In this document: one piece after another, positions 53,766 through 61,984 of the stretch | Layout: the number at the start of each line of letters is the position of its first letter | Position numbering within the stretch: the stretch's first letter is position 1 | Assembly: GCA_001898145.1 (NCBI GenBank) | Contig: MKSR01000024.1 | Coordinates: 62,001-126,000, forward strand | Reading direction: 5' to 3' | Origin: Dyadobacter sp. 50-39 | GTDB taxonomy: Bacteria > Bacteroidota > Bacteroidia > Cytophagales > Spirosomataceae | Length of the DNA: 64,000 bases | Translations under genes and position numbers: made by a program | The notes under the pieces: generated by a model | What the model saw: the letters and a program-made list of their open reading frames with translations, nothing else | What the model was told of the DNA's origin: nothing | Database searches by the model: none

Positions 53766-54728
53766 CTACGGTTTTTCGCCGAGCCATAGATTTTTAGGCT
53801 CGCTCATTCCATTGAAAACCGGCTTCACCGGCCGACCGATCCATGCGTAAGGCTGCTCTACTCCCAATGCGAATGCGATCGTCGAAGCCAGGTCATAAGT
53901 ATAAACCTGCTGCCGGATCAGATAACCTTTCTTCACACCGGCGCCATAAAACACCCCGGCTATTTCTGCCTCCTGCGGAGTAGCCCCGCCGTGGCCTTTA
54001 CCGACGCCGCCATGATCGGCCCAGAGGATAACCAGCGTCTTATCGGCGATACCGGCATCTTTGATAGCTGTCAGAATCTTCCCGATCAGGGAATCCGCCT
54101 TCGCAACCGATTGGTAATATTGCACCGTGCCGTGTCCGTCGTGATGCCCCACGTGGTCGACGTGGTCGAAATGCACGAAACCCAGTACCGGCTTTTTCTT
54201 TTTGATATATTGAATAAAATCTGTGGCGGTAGAATCCTCCGTTGAAAAATGCTTGTCGTAGTTCACCGCATTCTTCTGGAACAATCTTCCGAATCCGCCC
54301 CAATGGTACACGGCACCGATCTCCGCTTTGGGTTTTGCTTTATGTAGAATACTGAAAATGGTTGGGAAGCGCCCGTCCGCTTCCTGCGCGATGGGCGGGA
54401 GCGTGTGCTTGTCCAGTTCCCAATCGTTGTTGATAATCCCGTGCTGCTCGGGGCCTGCGCCCATGATCATCGACGCCCAGTTCTGGCTGCTTGCCGAGGT
54501 AAGCACCGTACGCACGTTCCATTTGACGGCCCCATTGGCCACCATCCGGTCGATATTCGGCGTTTCGGCTTTCCGGATACCGTCGGGACTTAGCCCGTCG
54601 ACGCCGATCACAATCACATGTTCGATACCGGCCGGTTGCTCAGCGGTGCCGGTTTGCCGGGAAGGGGCATGAAATGCGGCCAGCGTAAGCGAAACGGCCG
54701 CCAGCGCGCAGGAAACTTTTGCAAGCAT
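53766..54728 (-). CDS. Exported alkaline-phosphatase-superfamily phosphodiesterase-like enzyme
   Basis: 320 residues with a signal peptide (MLAKVSCALAAVSLTLAAFH). Metal-binding features of the nucleotide pyrophosphatase/phosphodiesterase branch: VIGVDGLSPDGI near 40, nucleophile region TSASSQNWASM near 81-91, HFDHVDHVGHH near 190 and WADHGG near 240. Short compared with phosphonoacetate hydrolase. Periplasmic; may release a phosphonate from an ester or lipid headgroup before import. Lies 12 bases after the FAD oxidoreductase gene. Confidence 0.82.
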   Translation of the reverse strand: MLAKVSCALAAVSLTLAAFHAPSRQTGTAEQPAGIEHVIVIGVDGLSPDGIRKAETPNIDRMVANGAVKWNVRTVLTSASSQNWASMIMGAGPEQHGIINNDWELDKHTLPPIAQEADGRFPTIFSILHKAKPKAEIGAVYHWGGFGRLFQKNAVNYDKHFSTEDSTATDFIQYIKKKKPVLGFVHFDHVDHVGHHDGHGTVQYYQSVAKADSLIGKILTAIKDAGIADKTLVILWADHGGVGKGHGGATPQEAEIAGVFYGAGVKKGYLIRQQVYTYDLASTIAFALGVEQPYAWIGRPVKPVFNGMSEPKNLWLGEKP

Positions 54729-54739
54729 ATATCAAAAAT

Positions 54740-55867
54740 TTAAGATCGGTAAGTTCCGCCAACTACTTCGTCGCAAAGACCGAACGAGAGGGTCATGCCG
54801 TTTCCACCCAGGCCGTTGATGATCGTTACACCACTCTCAGGCCTCATCACAATCTCCGTCGCCCCATTGGTCATTTTAGGATAGATCCCGTGCCAGCTCT
54901 GGAACACTTTGGGCGATTTGAGTTGTGCGAATGTGCCCAGGTAGTCGAGGATCATCTTATTGATAAACTCCCGATCGAAAGGATCGAAAGTAAGCGCGTA
55001 CTCATGCGAATCGCCCACCGTGATCTCTCCCAGGCCGTTCTGAGAAGCCATTACATGAATGCCCCATTTCAGGTATTCGGCATAATCGCGTTCATATCTT
55101 GCTTTCAGGCCCGGCAGTGACGCCGCCGCCCTGAACCCGTGGTAATGGATGAATGACAATCCGCCGCACAATGCCGGCCCGATGCGCCAATCGTCGGGCT
55201 GCGCTTCGAGGCGCATCATCTGCAACTTGCATTTGGTCAATGGCGCCGCAGCGAACTGCTCAGGATAAAGTGTTTCAAAATCCTGTCCGCTGCAAACGAA
55301 AATCTCGTCCGCCGACCAGCTTTTTTCACCCGAAAACACCGTGGGATATTCCACTTTTGAAATAGCCGTATTCCAGATGAATGTCACATCCAATGCCGCC
55401 GTCAGGTAACCCGGGATAGCCGCAATGGCCTCTCGCGGATCGACGATCATTTCATCTGCGGAATACAGCGACCCCAACAGTCCGTCCGGATTCACCGCAG
55501 GCGATTTCGCCAGCGTTTCCTCGGCATTCAAAAAACTCACAGGCCGGTACGGGCTCACCTCCACAAACTGCTGGATCACTTCCAGCTCGTCCTGATGGTA
55601 GGCCATATGCAAACTTCCCGCTTCCTGTGACCAGCATTTCGCACCCGCCAACACTTCCTTCCAGATACTTTTGGCGTGCAATGCCCTTTCATACAACGCG
55701 CCTTCCGGCTGTCCGATGGGCCATACCATCCCGAAATTACGGATGGATGCACCTACCGCCTGTGTAGAACGTTCGATCACCGTTACTTTATAACCTCTTG
55801 TGGCCAAAGCCCTTGCCGTTGCCAACCCCACTATCCCAGCGCCAATGACAATCGCAGATTTACCCAT
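54740..55867 (-). CDS. FAD-dependent oxidoreductase of phosphonate clusters (TIGR03364 type)
   Basis: 375 residues from the ATG at 55867; TTG at 55876 is possible. N-terminal FAD-binding motif VIGAGIVGLATARALA with the DAO-like RSTQAVGASIRNFGMVWPIGQ segment, and the C-terminal GLGGNGMTLSFGLCDEVV. The family is found beside phosphonoacetaldehyde hydrolases, and members oxidise amines of aminoethylphosphonate derivatives. Predicted to yield phosphonoacetaldehyde. It lies 30 bases after the PhnX-like gene. Confidence 0.85.
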   Translation of the reverse strand: MGKSAIVIGAGIVGLATARALATRGYKVTVIERSTQAVGASIRNFGMVWPIGQPEGALYERALHAKSIWKEVLAGAKCWSQEAGSLHMAYHQDELEVIQQFVEVSPYRPVSFLNAEETLAKSPAVNPDGLLGSLYSADEMIVDPREAIAAIPGYLTAALDVTFIWNTAISKVEYPTVFSGEKSWSADEIFVCSGQDFETLYPEQFAAAPLTKCKLQMMRLEAQPDDWRIGPALCGGLSFIHYHGFRAAASLPGLKARYERDYAEYLKWGIHVMASQNGLGEITVGDSHEYALTFDPFDREFINKMILDYLGTFAQLKSPKVFQSWHGIYPKMTNGATEIVMRPESGVTIINGLGGNGMTLSFGLCDEVVGGTYRS

Positions 55868-55897
55868 GCTTTTCAATCCGATATGAATGTGAACGAA

Positions 55898-56602
55898 TTA
55901 ACCTTTTACCGCCATTTCATGGCCCGCAGCGATAATGCCGCGCACCTCCGCAATGTCGTCGATGACGTGCGTGGGCTTGTACGGCAACAGCGCCTCGCGT
56001 GTAAACGCGCCGGTGGTAATCCCGATCACATATTTGCACCCTGCATTGAGCCCCTCATTGATATCAACCTCGGTATCACCCACTTTGGCAATACGATCAG
56101 CAGATTCCACGCCCAGCTCAGCCATGATTTTACGGATCATATCCGGATAAGGCCGCCCGAACGGAACTTCGTCACTCGCTACGAGGCAGTCTATTTTATT
56201 TTCCCAGCCCAGCCTGCTTATGATGACGTCGGCAATGTCGCGCGAGAAACCGGTATTCAGCGCGATTTTAATCCCTTCTTCCCGGAGCGCGCTAAAAGTT
56301 TCTTCCACGTGCGGCAGCGGCGCTATCTCCGTAGTCGTCTGATAAAATTCGATCATCCCATTCACAAAATGCGTGTGGATCGCTTCCACAAGCGCATTAG
56401 TTATCTTCGACTTATCGGACTCACGTACTTCAAGCATCATTTTAATCGCCAAAGGCTTTTCGTAACCCATCAGCGGGTTGATGTTCTCAATCGCGATCTC
56501 GTACCCCTGCGACAGCATCGCTTGCTGAAACGCAATCCCTACAAAATTTTTATCCCTGACAGTCGTACCTGCCATATCGAAAACTACCAGTTCTATCGAC
56601 AT
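55898..56602 (-). CDS. Phosphonatase-like HAD hydrolase (PhnX-like)
   Basis: 234 residues from the ATG at 56602; the longer frame from 56659 is rejected as non-family sequence. The HAD motif reads DMAGTTV, with nucleophile Asp9 and Ala11 in place of the usual second Asp, as in phosphonoacetaldehyde hydrolases (DxAGTT). A cap Lys occurs in MGYEKPLAIKMML, and motif KVGDTEVDINEG carries the metal Asp. Cleaves the C-P bond of phosphonoacetaldehyde or a close relative. First gene of the leftward operon. Confidence 0.87.
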   Translation of the reverse strand: MSIELVVFDMAGTTVRDKNFVGIAFQQAMLSQGYEIAIENINPLMGYEKPLAIKMMLEVRESDKSKITNALVEAIHTHFVNGMIEFYQTTTEIAPLPHVEETFSALREEGIKIALNTGFSRDIADVIISRLGWENKIDCLVASDEVPFGRPYPDMIRKIMAELGVESADRIAKVGDTEVDINEGLNAGCKYVIGITTGAFTREALLPYKPTHVIDDIAEVRGIIAAGHEMAVKG

Positions 56603-56908
56603 CTCACTTGGTATAATTGGTGAACTAATACTGAACTTCTCTATAAGCACTCCCGGCATTCCGGCAGCACGGGCTCAAACCAAAGAAAGTTTAGTAAAAT
56701 TTAACTATGCACTTTTTCATTCCTGCACCTTGCATTGGTTTACAGCCGAAAAATACAGTAAAATACACACGCCTGCAAGAAAAAGTTAAGCAATATTAAA
56801 AATTTGGCACACTAAAACTGTGATCACTGCAAAACTAGTAAACCATAACCAGTCACAGGTTAAGCAAATGTTAATTAATATTTAACAAGAAGATTTAACA
56901 AAACAGCG
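56603..56908. other. Regulatory region between the XRE-cupin gene and the phosphonate operon
   Basis: About 306 AT-rich bases. A leftward TAGTTTTG (56830-56837) matches TAnnTTTG; the nearest leftward TTG is at 56865-56867, a 27-base spacing, so the promoter is weakly supported. An imperfect dyad lies around 56690-56710. I cannot define the operator of the XRE regulator. Confidence 0.35.
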
Positions 56909-57487
56909 CTACTGCGCCTCGTTGAAGAAGTAGATAACCAGCAGCAAAGCCTCGCTGCATTCGTGGCATTTGAGGTTATGAAGCTCATTGGCGTCAAAAA
57001 ACATCGAGTCGCCCTGGTTGAGGATGTACTTATTTTTTCCGACGGTGTATTCAACCCCTCCGGAAAGCACATATTTGAATTCAAATGCATTGGTGCGGAC
57101 CATCGGCCGCTTCGCATCCTTTTCGAGCCGCAGCAGTACGACATCTATATGGTTATCCTTGAATTGCTTGCTGAATATGCGCTGGTAAAAATAACCCTTG
57201 GCATTTTCCTTCGTAAACGGCTGGTACTCCTCTTTCCGCCGGACAAGCACGTTTTCGCCCGGAGCCGTTGATATAATATCCTTGAAAAACACATTTAGGT
57301 CAATATCCAATGCCTTGATCAGCCCCAGCATAACCGGTAAAGAGGGAATCGTACGACTGTTTTCGATCTGGGACACAAGACTTTTGGTCACGCCAGCCTC
57401 ATCGGCAATCTCCTGAAGGGTAACCCCTTTGCTTTTTCTGACTTCTTTTAACTTGTTGCTGATCTGGAAAAGAATGTCCTCCTGCAT
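56909..57487 (-). CDS. XRE-cupin transcriptional regulator
   Basis: 192 residues. HTH_3 domain at about 10-64 (VTLQEIADEAGVTKSLVSQIENSRTI) followed by a cupin at about 105-190 (FEFKYVLSGGVEYTVG, NQGDSMFFDANELHNLKC). Such regulators bind a small ligand in the cupin. It is directly upstream of, and in the same orientation as, the phosphonate operon, so it may control this operon; the cupin ligand could be a phosphonate. Inference from position. Confidence 0.88.
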   Translation of the reverse strand: MQEDILFQISNKLKEVRKSKGVTLQEIADEAGVTKSLVSQIENSRTIPSLPVMLGLIKALDIDLNVFFKDIISTAPGENVLVRRKEEYQPFTKENAKGYFYQRIFSKQFKDNHIDVVLLRLEKDAKRPMVRTNAFEFKYVLSGGVEYTVGKNKYILNQGDSMFFDANELHNLKCHECSEALLLVIYFFNEAQ

Positions 57488-57624
57488 AGCGCTGAGCGTG
57501 ATTACCGGTTACGTCCGTTGAATAATAGGCACAAATTAAACCCTAATTTTGGTCTAAAAATAGAAAATCTCCCGGTTGCGGCCGCCGGGAGACTTCATTA
57601 GTATACAAAAAAATCATCTTTCGG

Positions 57625-58425
57625 TCACATAAGCAGCGCGGTAACCGGCCGGTGGCTCAGGGTTTCCTTTACATTTCTGAGTAATGCCTCCATCGACAGC
57701 AACGTAGCCCGGTGTACGTTGGGCCCGAAGCTCACCCGCGCCACACCCAGCTTTTGCAGCACATCCAGATCGGGCGCATCGCTTTTGGCCAGAATGTTCA
57801 CCGGCACTTTCAATGCATTTACCAGCGTCTTGATCGCCTCTTGTTCCGTTACGAAAATCGGGTAAATAGCGTCGGCACCCGCCTCTACATACGCACGCCC
57901 CCGCTCTATCGCCAGCGCAAGCTTCTGGTCCGAGGGCAAATCGGACTTTACCAGGAAAGTATCCGTGCGGGCATTCACGAACAGCCGGGCATTTTCACGG
58001 TCGGCCACACGCCCGATCAGTTTCAGTTTCTCCACCTGCTCGCTCATCGGCACCAATTCGCGGGTAAGGACGTCGGTATCTTCGATATTGATGCCCGCCA
58101 CACCGACGGCGATCAGTCGGCGGATGTTGGATTTCAATACCTCATTATCGGCTGCGTAACCCGCTTCGATATCGACAGAAACCGGCACATTGACCGATTT
58201 GACGATCTGCCCGACAATGGCCAGCAGCAGATCGAACGGGATCCTTTCGCCATCCTCGTAGCCGTGCGCGCGGGCAATGGCCGCACTGGCGGTGGCAACG
58301 GCCGGATAACCCAGGCTTTCGAGCAGCACCGCACCAGCTGCGTCCCAAATATTGGGCAAAACAAGCATTTTACCGCTATGATGCAGCTTTTTGAGCAAGT
58401 CAGCCTTCTCCGACTGTGAGCTCAT
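57625..58425 (-). CDS. Isocitrate lyase/PEP mutase-family enzyme
   Basis: About 266 residues from the ATG at 58425 (MSSQSEKADLLKKL); ATG at 58449 is an alternative that overlaps the previous gene. TIM-barrel features: LPNIWDAAGAVLLESLGY, VPVSVDIEAGYA, INIEDTD and VNARTDTFL. The metal-binding Asp/Glu pattern fits the PEP mutase/oxaloacetate hydrolase group; it lacks the isocitrate lyase KKCGH motif. Follows the AhpD-like gene by about 16 bases. Substrate unknown; C-C or C-P chemistry possible. Confidence 0.83.
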   Translation of the reverse strand: MSSQSEKADLLKKLHHSGKMLVLPNIWDAAGAVLLESLGYPAVATASAAIARAHGYEDGERIPFDLLLAIVGQIVKSVNVPVSVDIEAGYAADNEVLKSNIRRLIAVGVAGINIEDTDVLTRELVPMSEQVEKLKLIGRVADRENARLFVNARTDTFLVKSDLPSDQKLALAIERGRAYVEAGADAIYPIFVTEQEAIKTLVNALKVPVNILAKSDAPDLDVLQKLGVARVSFGPNVHRATLLSMEALLRNVKETLSHRPVTALLM

Positions 58426-58441
58426 CTGGATAGCACGACTG

Positions 58442-58912
58442 TTAAACATGACGCTCAACGGCATGGGCAGCCGGAGCATTGACGGCCACCTGGTCGGTAA
58501 TCATAATACGGTTCCAGGCGCTGATCGCCACGACGCCCATCACCACAGCCTTGGTATACTCCTCGCCCAGCAGCTCCACGGCGTGGTTATACACTGCGTC
58601 GGTTACGCCTCCCCGGTGGATGAGCGTTACCTGCTCTGTAAGGGCCAAAATGGATTTCTCCTCTTCCGTGTAAATATTTGCCTCGCGCCAGGCGCTCAAC
58701 ATATATATATGCTGCTCGCTCATGCCGAGCTCGCGGGCCTGCCGTGCGTGCATATCCAGGCAAAACCCGCATCCGTTGATCTGGGAAGCGCGGATTTTGA
58801 TCAGCTTGTAATGCATTTTGTCCAGGCCGGTCGAAGCCACATACTTTTCAATTTCCCGCACAGCCGCAAAGGCTTGGGGGGTTAGTTCACTGGTTGGTTT
58901 TCGGTGGGACAT
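58442..58912 (-). CDS. AhpD-like carboxymuconolactone decarboxylase family protein
   Basis: 156 residues. CGFCLDMHARQARELG near residue 52 contains the CxxC...H motif of AhpD-type proteins, which use the cysteines in peroxide or thiol redox chemistry. The remaining helical sequence LSAWREANIYTEEEKSILALTEQVT is typical. First gene of a leftward pair with the PEP-mutase-like gene and divergent from an AraC regulator, 196 bases apart. No AhpC is adjacent. Confidence 0.9.
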   Translation of the reverse strand: MSHRKPTSELTPQAFAAVREIEKYVASTGLDKMHYKLIKIRASQINGCGFCLDMHARQARELGMSEQHIYMLSAWREANIYTEEEKSILALTEQVTLIHRGGVTDAVYNHAVELLGEEYTKAVVMGVVAISAWNRIMITDQVAVNAPAAHAVERHV

Positions 58913-59108
58913 AGCTAATATGAAATGAGTGAAATCAGATCAAATTTACATCCGCTTCGGACTACCCGTGTGATCCATTTAAGCACATTTCCAATAGTCC
59001 ACTCACTGTGAAAAGGAAGGGCCGCTTCGAAATTAAAAAGTGATTAATCAGGCCCTTTCCGAAACTTTCCCAGACCATTCTGCTATTTGAATTTTATAAT
59101 ATTGCACT

Positions 59109-60017
59109 ATGAGCCATACCGAATCCATCCAGGAGTTTTACCGTCGTCTGCCGCAGGCAAACCCGGCGGATTTGTCGCTGAACAATGCCGGCATAGGACA
59201 TTTCAATGTGTTTGAAAGAAACTCGTGCTACAAAAAAACCCCTTACAGCCGCCGCGACTTTTATAAAGTGTCCTTCATCATCGGCACCGGCCGCCTGCAT
59301 TATGCCGACAAATGGATTGAAATCGATCGGCCTGCATTGCTTTTTTCGAATCCTATGGTGCCTTATTCCTGGGAAGCCATCTCGGAATCGCAGCTGGGCT
59401 GGTTTACATTATTCACCGAAACCTTCGTGCATCCGGCGGAGCGTAAGGATTTTTTACAAGATTCGCCGCTATTCAAAATCGGTGCAAACCCGGTCTATTT
59501 CGTGAATGAGCAGCAACAGAAGGAACTCTCGATGCTATTTCGGAAAATGATGACCGAGATCGAGTCGGACTATCCGCATAAATACGGCATGCTGCGCAAC
59601 TACCTGCATCTGATCATCCATGAAGCGATGAAAATGCAGCCTGCGGAAACGTTCGAACGGCAAACGAATGCGTCGGCGCGGATCACCTCGCTATTCATGG
59701 AACTGCTCGAAAGGCAATTTCCGATTGACACGCCCGAGAACGCATTGCGCCTGAAAACGGCCAATGATTATGCACAAAGTCTTTCGGTGCATGCCAACCA
59801 TTTGAACCGTTCGGTGAAGGAGATTACCGGAAAAACCACGACCGAACACATTTCGGCCCGCATTACCAAGGAAGCACAGGCGCTGCTCAACCACACCAAC
59901 TGGAATGTGTCCGAGATCGCTTACAGCCTGGGTTTTGAATATCCCGCCTATTTCAATATTTTCTTCAAAAAGCAGACCGGCCTCACACCCGGAAACGTGC
60001 GCACCAGGGCTGTGTGA
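59109..60017 (+). CDS. AraC-family transcriptional regulator
   Basis: 302 residues. N-terminal cupin-like ligand domain (YSRRDFYKVSFIIGTG, IEIDRPALLFSNPMVPYSW) and a C-terminal double HTH from about 200 (NWNVSEIAYSLGFEYPAYFNIFFKKQTGLTPGNVR). Divergent from the AhpD-like/PEP-mutase-like pair, so it probably controls these genes. Ligand unknown. No full promoter motif could be placed in the gap. Confidence 0.92.
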   Translation: MSHTESIQEFYRRLPQANPADLSLNNAGIGHFNVFERNSCYKKTPYSRRDFYKVSFIIGTGRLHYADKWIEIDRPALLFSNPMVPYSWEAISESQLGWFTLFTETFVHPAERKDFLQDSPLFKIGANPVYFVNEQQQKELSMLFRKMMTEIESDYPHKYGMLRNYLHLIIHEAMKMQPAETFERQTNASARITSLFMELLERQFPIDTPENALRLKTANDYAQSLSVHANHLNRSVKEITGKTTTEHISARITKEAQALLNHTNWNVSEIAYSLGFEYPAYFNIFFKKQTGLTPGNVRTRAV

Positions 60018-60085
60018 TTTTTATAAACATCCGCCCGGCCCCGCCGCAATGGCGAGGGCCGGCAGCCGACACCTTATTCCTGAAA

Positions 60086-60454
60086 TCAGATGGTCTTCAG
60101 GGACGGATCATAGAACGTCCTCCAAAGCGCCACGGCTTCCCCCACTGTTTCGGGAGGCGAAGCCAGGTAGTTCTTAATTTTTGCCAGGTTCTCGGAATGA
60201 ACGTCTTTGACCGCGTATTTAACGAGGTTAACCAGCAGCTTATCGATCTCCGAGGTATCGTTACGCCAGTTTTTGCTATACTTCGCAAACCACTCTTCGT
60301 TCAGAAAAACTACGCCCGAGTACCTGTACACATCCGAAAACCCGAACGCATCGATTACGATCGGCTCGGTGGGCCATTCTGCATCCAATTCCTTGTCACT
60401 GTACCGCTCGCGGCCATCGCCGAGGAGGGCGATAAATCTGTATGTTTTTACCAT
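60086..60454 (-). CDS. Hypothetical protein
   Basis: 122 residues (MVKTYRFIALLGDGRERYSDK), without signal peptide or membrane segment. Acidic and aromatic, with WPTEPIVIDAFGFSDVYRYSGVVFLNEEWF in the middle and a helical end. No family recognised. It is convergent with the AraC gene and divergent from the gene at 60609. Likely cytoplasmic. Confidence 0.65.
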   Translation of the reverse strand: MVKTYRFIALLGDGRERYSDKELDAEWPTEPIVIDAFGFSDVYRYSGVVFLNEEWFAKYSKNWRNDTSEIDKLLVNLVKYAVKDVHSENLAKIKNYLASPPETVGEAVALWRTFYDPSLKTI

Positions 60455-60608
60455 GGTGAAGATTATTTCCGCTCAATATATTCCGTCGGATTTACTGCTA
60501 CAAATGATTTTGTAAAAATTGTTCCTGCCTGTCCTGCGCTCACTGGAAATGATTGTACCAATAGGATTGTTACCTAATTTTACGCCAATACCAAGGAATA
60601 GTTACTTC

Positions 60609-61115
60609 ATGATCCGAATCTCCCAACTTCCGCTGATCCAAAACCCCGGGCAATTTTACGCTTCCGAACATATCCTGCTCGTGGATGTGCTGCTGGTAGG
60701 CGACGCGCCGCGGCAAATGCGGGAATATATCAAAAACACCCACGGAGGATTTATTTACGACAAGAAAACGTACATCCCCATCACGCTTACGGGGACGCCC
60801 GAAAGCCTGCTAGGCAATGCCGGCAAGCCGATCGTTTTCAAGTTCGACCGCGGCTTTGAGAACCATTACCACTTCGACGGCGACCTGAAAGCATTGATCT
60901 GGCATAAAAAACTATACAACATTTCGGGCCTCATTAACCAACCGTCCGTCCAGTTCGAGCGCGAAGAGGCATTCATCATCGAGCGATACCTGGCCGGCCA
61001 CCGCGAATATACCGCCGCGCCGGAAACGGAAGAAAAACTTCTGACCCTTCCGGCACAAAACCCCTCCATCGGCCTGAAAGCAATGAAAGGGCTCCGGCCT
61101 GTAAGGAAGGGTTAG
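60609..61115 (+). CDS. Hypothetical protein
   Basis: 168 residues from the ATG at 60609 (MIRISQLPLIQNPGQFYASEH); a longer frame from 60519 adds a non-conserved N-terminus. Mixed alpha/beta, without export signal, with KPIVFKFDRGFENHYHFDGDLKAL in the middle and a basic C-terminus. No family recognised. Convergent with the SGNH hydrolase gene at 61147. Confidence 0.55.
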   Translation: MIRISQLPLIQNPGQFYASEHILLVDVLLVGDAPRQMREYIKNTHGGFIYDKKTYIPITLTGTPESLLGNAGKPIVFKFDRGFENHYHFDGDLKALIWHKKLYNISGLINQPSVQFEREEAFIIERYLAGHREYTAAPETEEKLLTLPAQNPSIGLKAMKGLRPVRKG

Positions 61116-61146
61116 GGATCGAAACGATCTCTAACCGCATCACCTT

Positions 61147-61899
61147 TTAAAGCACATTTTTCCTGATCGATTTGCCCCAGAACTCGCCTAGCACGGCAAC
61201 GCCTTCCACGTTGGGGTGCAGGTAGAATACGCCCTGCTGGCCGTTTTCCGGCTTGAAGAGTTTGAGATGATGCTTTTTGAAATACCTGAAAGCTTTGGTA
61301 TCGCCTTTGAAGACGCGGCCCGGCTCGGTGGTCTTGTATTCGCTGATAAGCGCGTCGAGCTCGGGAACGTATGTTTGCAGCCGTTCTAGCCCCTCCGCGA
61401 GGTATTTGGAGCGGTTGTAGGTATTGGTGCTGTACCAAATCGGGTGGTGAATGATCACCTTGCTACCTGGGTACCGTTTCAGGAGCTCCGAGACGATCGT
61501 TTGTACATTCTTTTTGTAGTTTTCTTTTGAAACCGGCGATCCGTTGGGACCTTCGATGGCGCTGTCGTTGGTGCCTAGCTTCATCGAAAACAGTAGCTGA
61601 TGATCTTTTTGTAGGTACAGGCTATCGGCAGCGGTGGTGGCGAGCGTGAAGTATTTGCCCGTCCCCGGAAGCCAGTCGACGGTGGTGGAGCCGCTACGGC
61701 CGACGTTGGCAAACAAAACATCATCGACACCCTTCTGTGCTTTCAGGTAGTTGACTGCATGCGTCGGCGGCGGGAAACCGTTGTCGCCGCCCTTGCCTTG
61801 GGTAATGCTGTTGCCAATGAAGACAATGCTCAGTCTGGCCTGGGAAAATACGTTGAGTGAAATCAGCAGAAATGCAGCAACCAGTGTTTGGATTTTCAT
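61147..61899 (-). CDS. Exported GDSL/SGNH hydrolase
   Basis: 250 residues with a signal peptide (MKIQTLVAAFLLISLNVFSQ). SGNH blocks: GNSIT with Ser31, the ANVGRSGSTT Gly, GTNDS Asn and YLHPN His near the C-terminus (VFYLHPNVEG). Deacylates carbohydrate or lipid esters outside the cytoplasm. It is 85 bases downstream of the DUF2357 nuclease gene and in the same orientation, but a functional link is unlikely. Confidence 0.9.
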   Translation of the reverse strand: MKIQTLVAAFLLISLNVFSQARLSIVFIGNSITQGKGGDNGFPPPTHAVNYLKAQKGVDDVLFANVGRSGSTTVDWLPGTGKYFTLATTAADSLYLQKDHQLLFSMKLGTNDSAIEGPNGSPVSKENYKKNVQTIVSELLKRYPGSKVIIHHPIWYSTNTYNRSKYLAEGLERLQTYVPELDALISEYKTTEPGRVFKGDTKAFRYFKKHHLKLFKPENGQQGVFYLHPNVEGVAVLGEFWGKSIRKNVL

Positions 61900-61984
61900 C
61901 GGATATGGGGAATTGGAGCAGTAAACATTTTCAGATAATGTTTAAGAAAAGACCAATGCCGCAAATACTACCGAAAAAAGCCCG

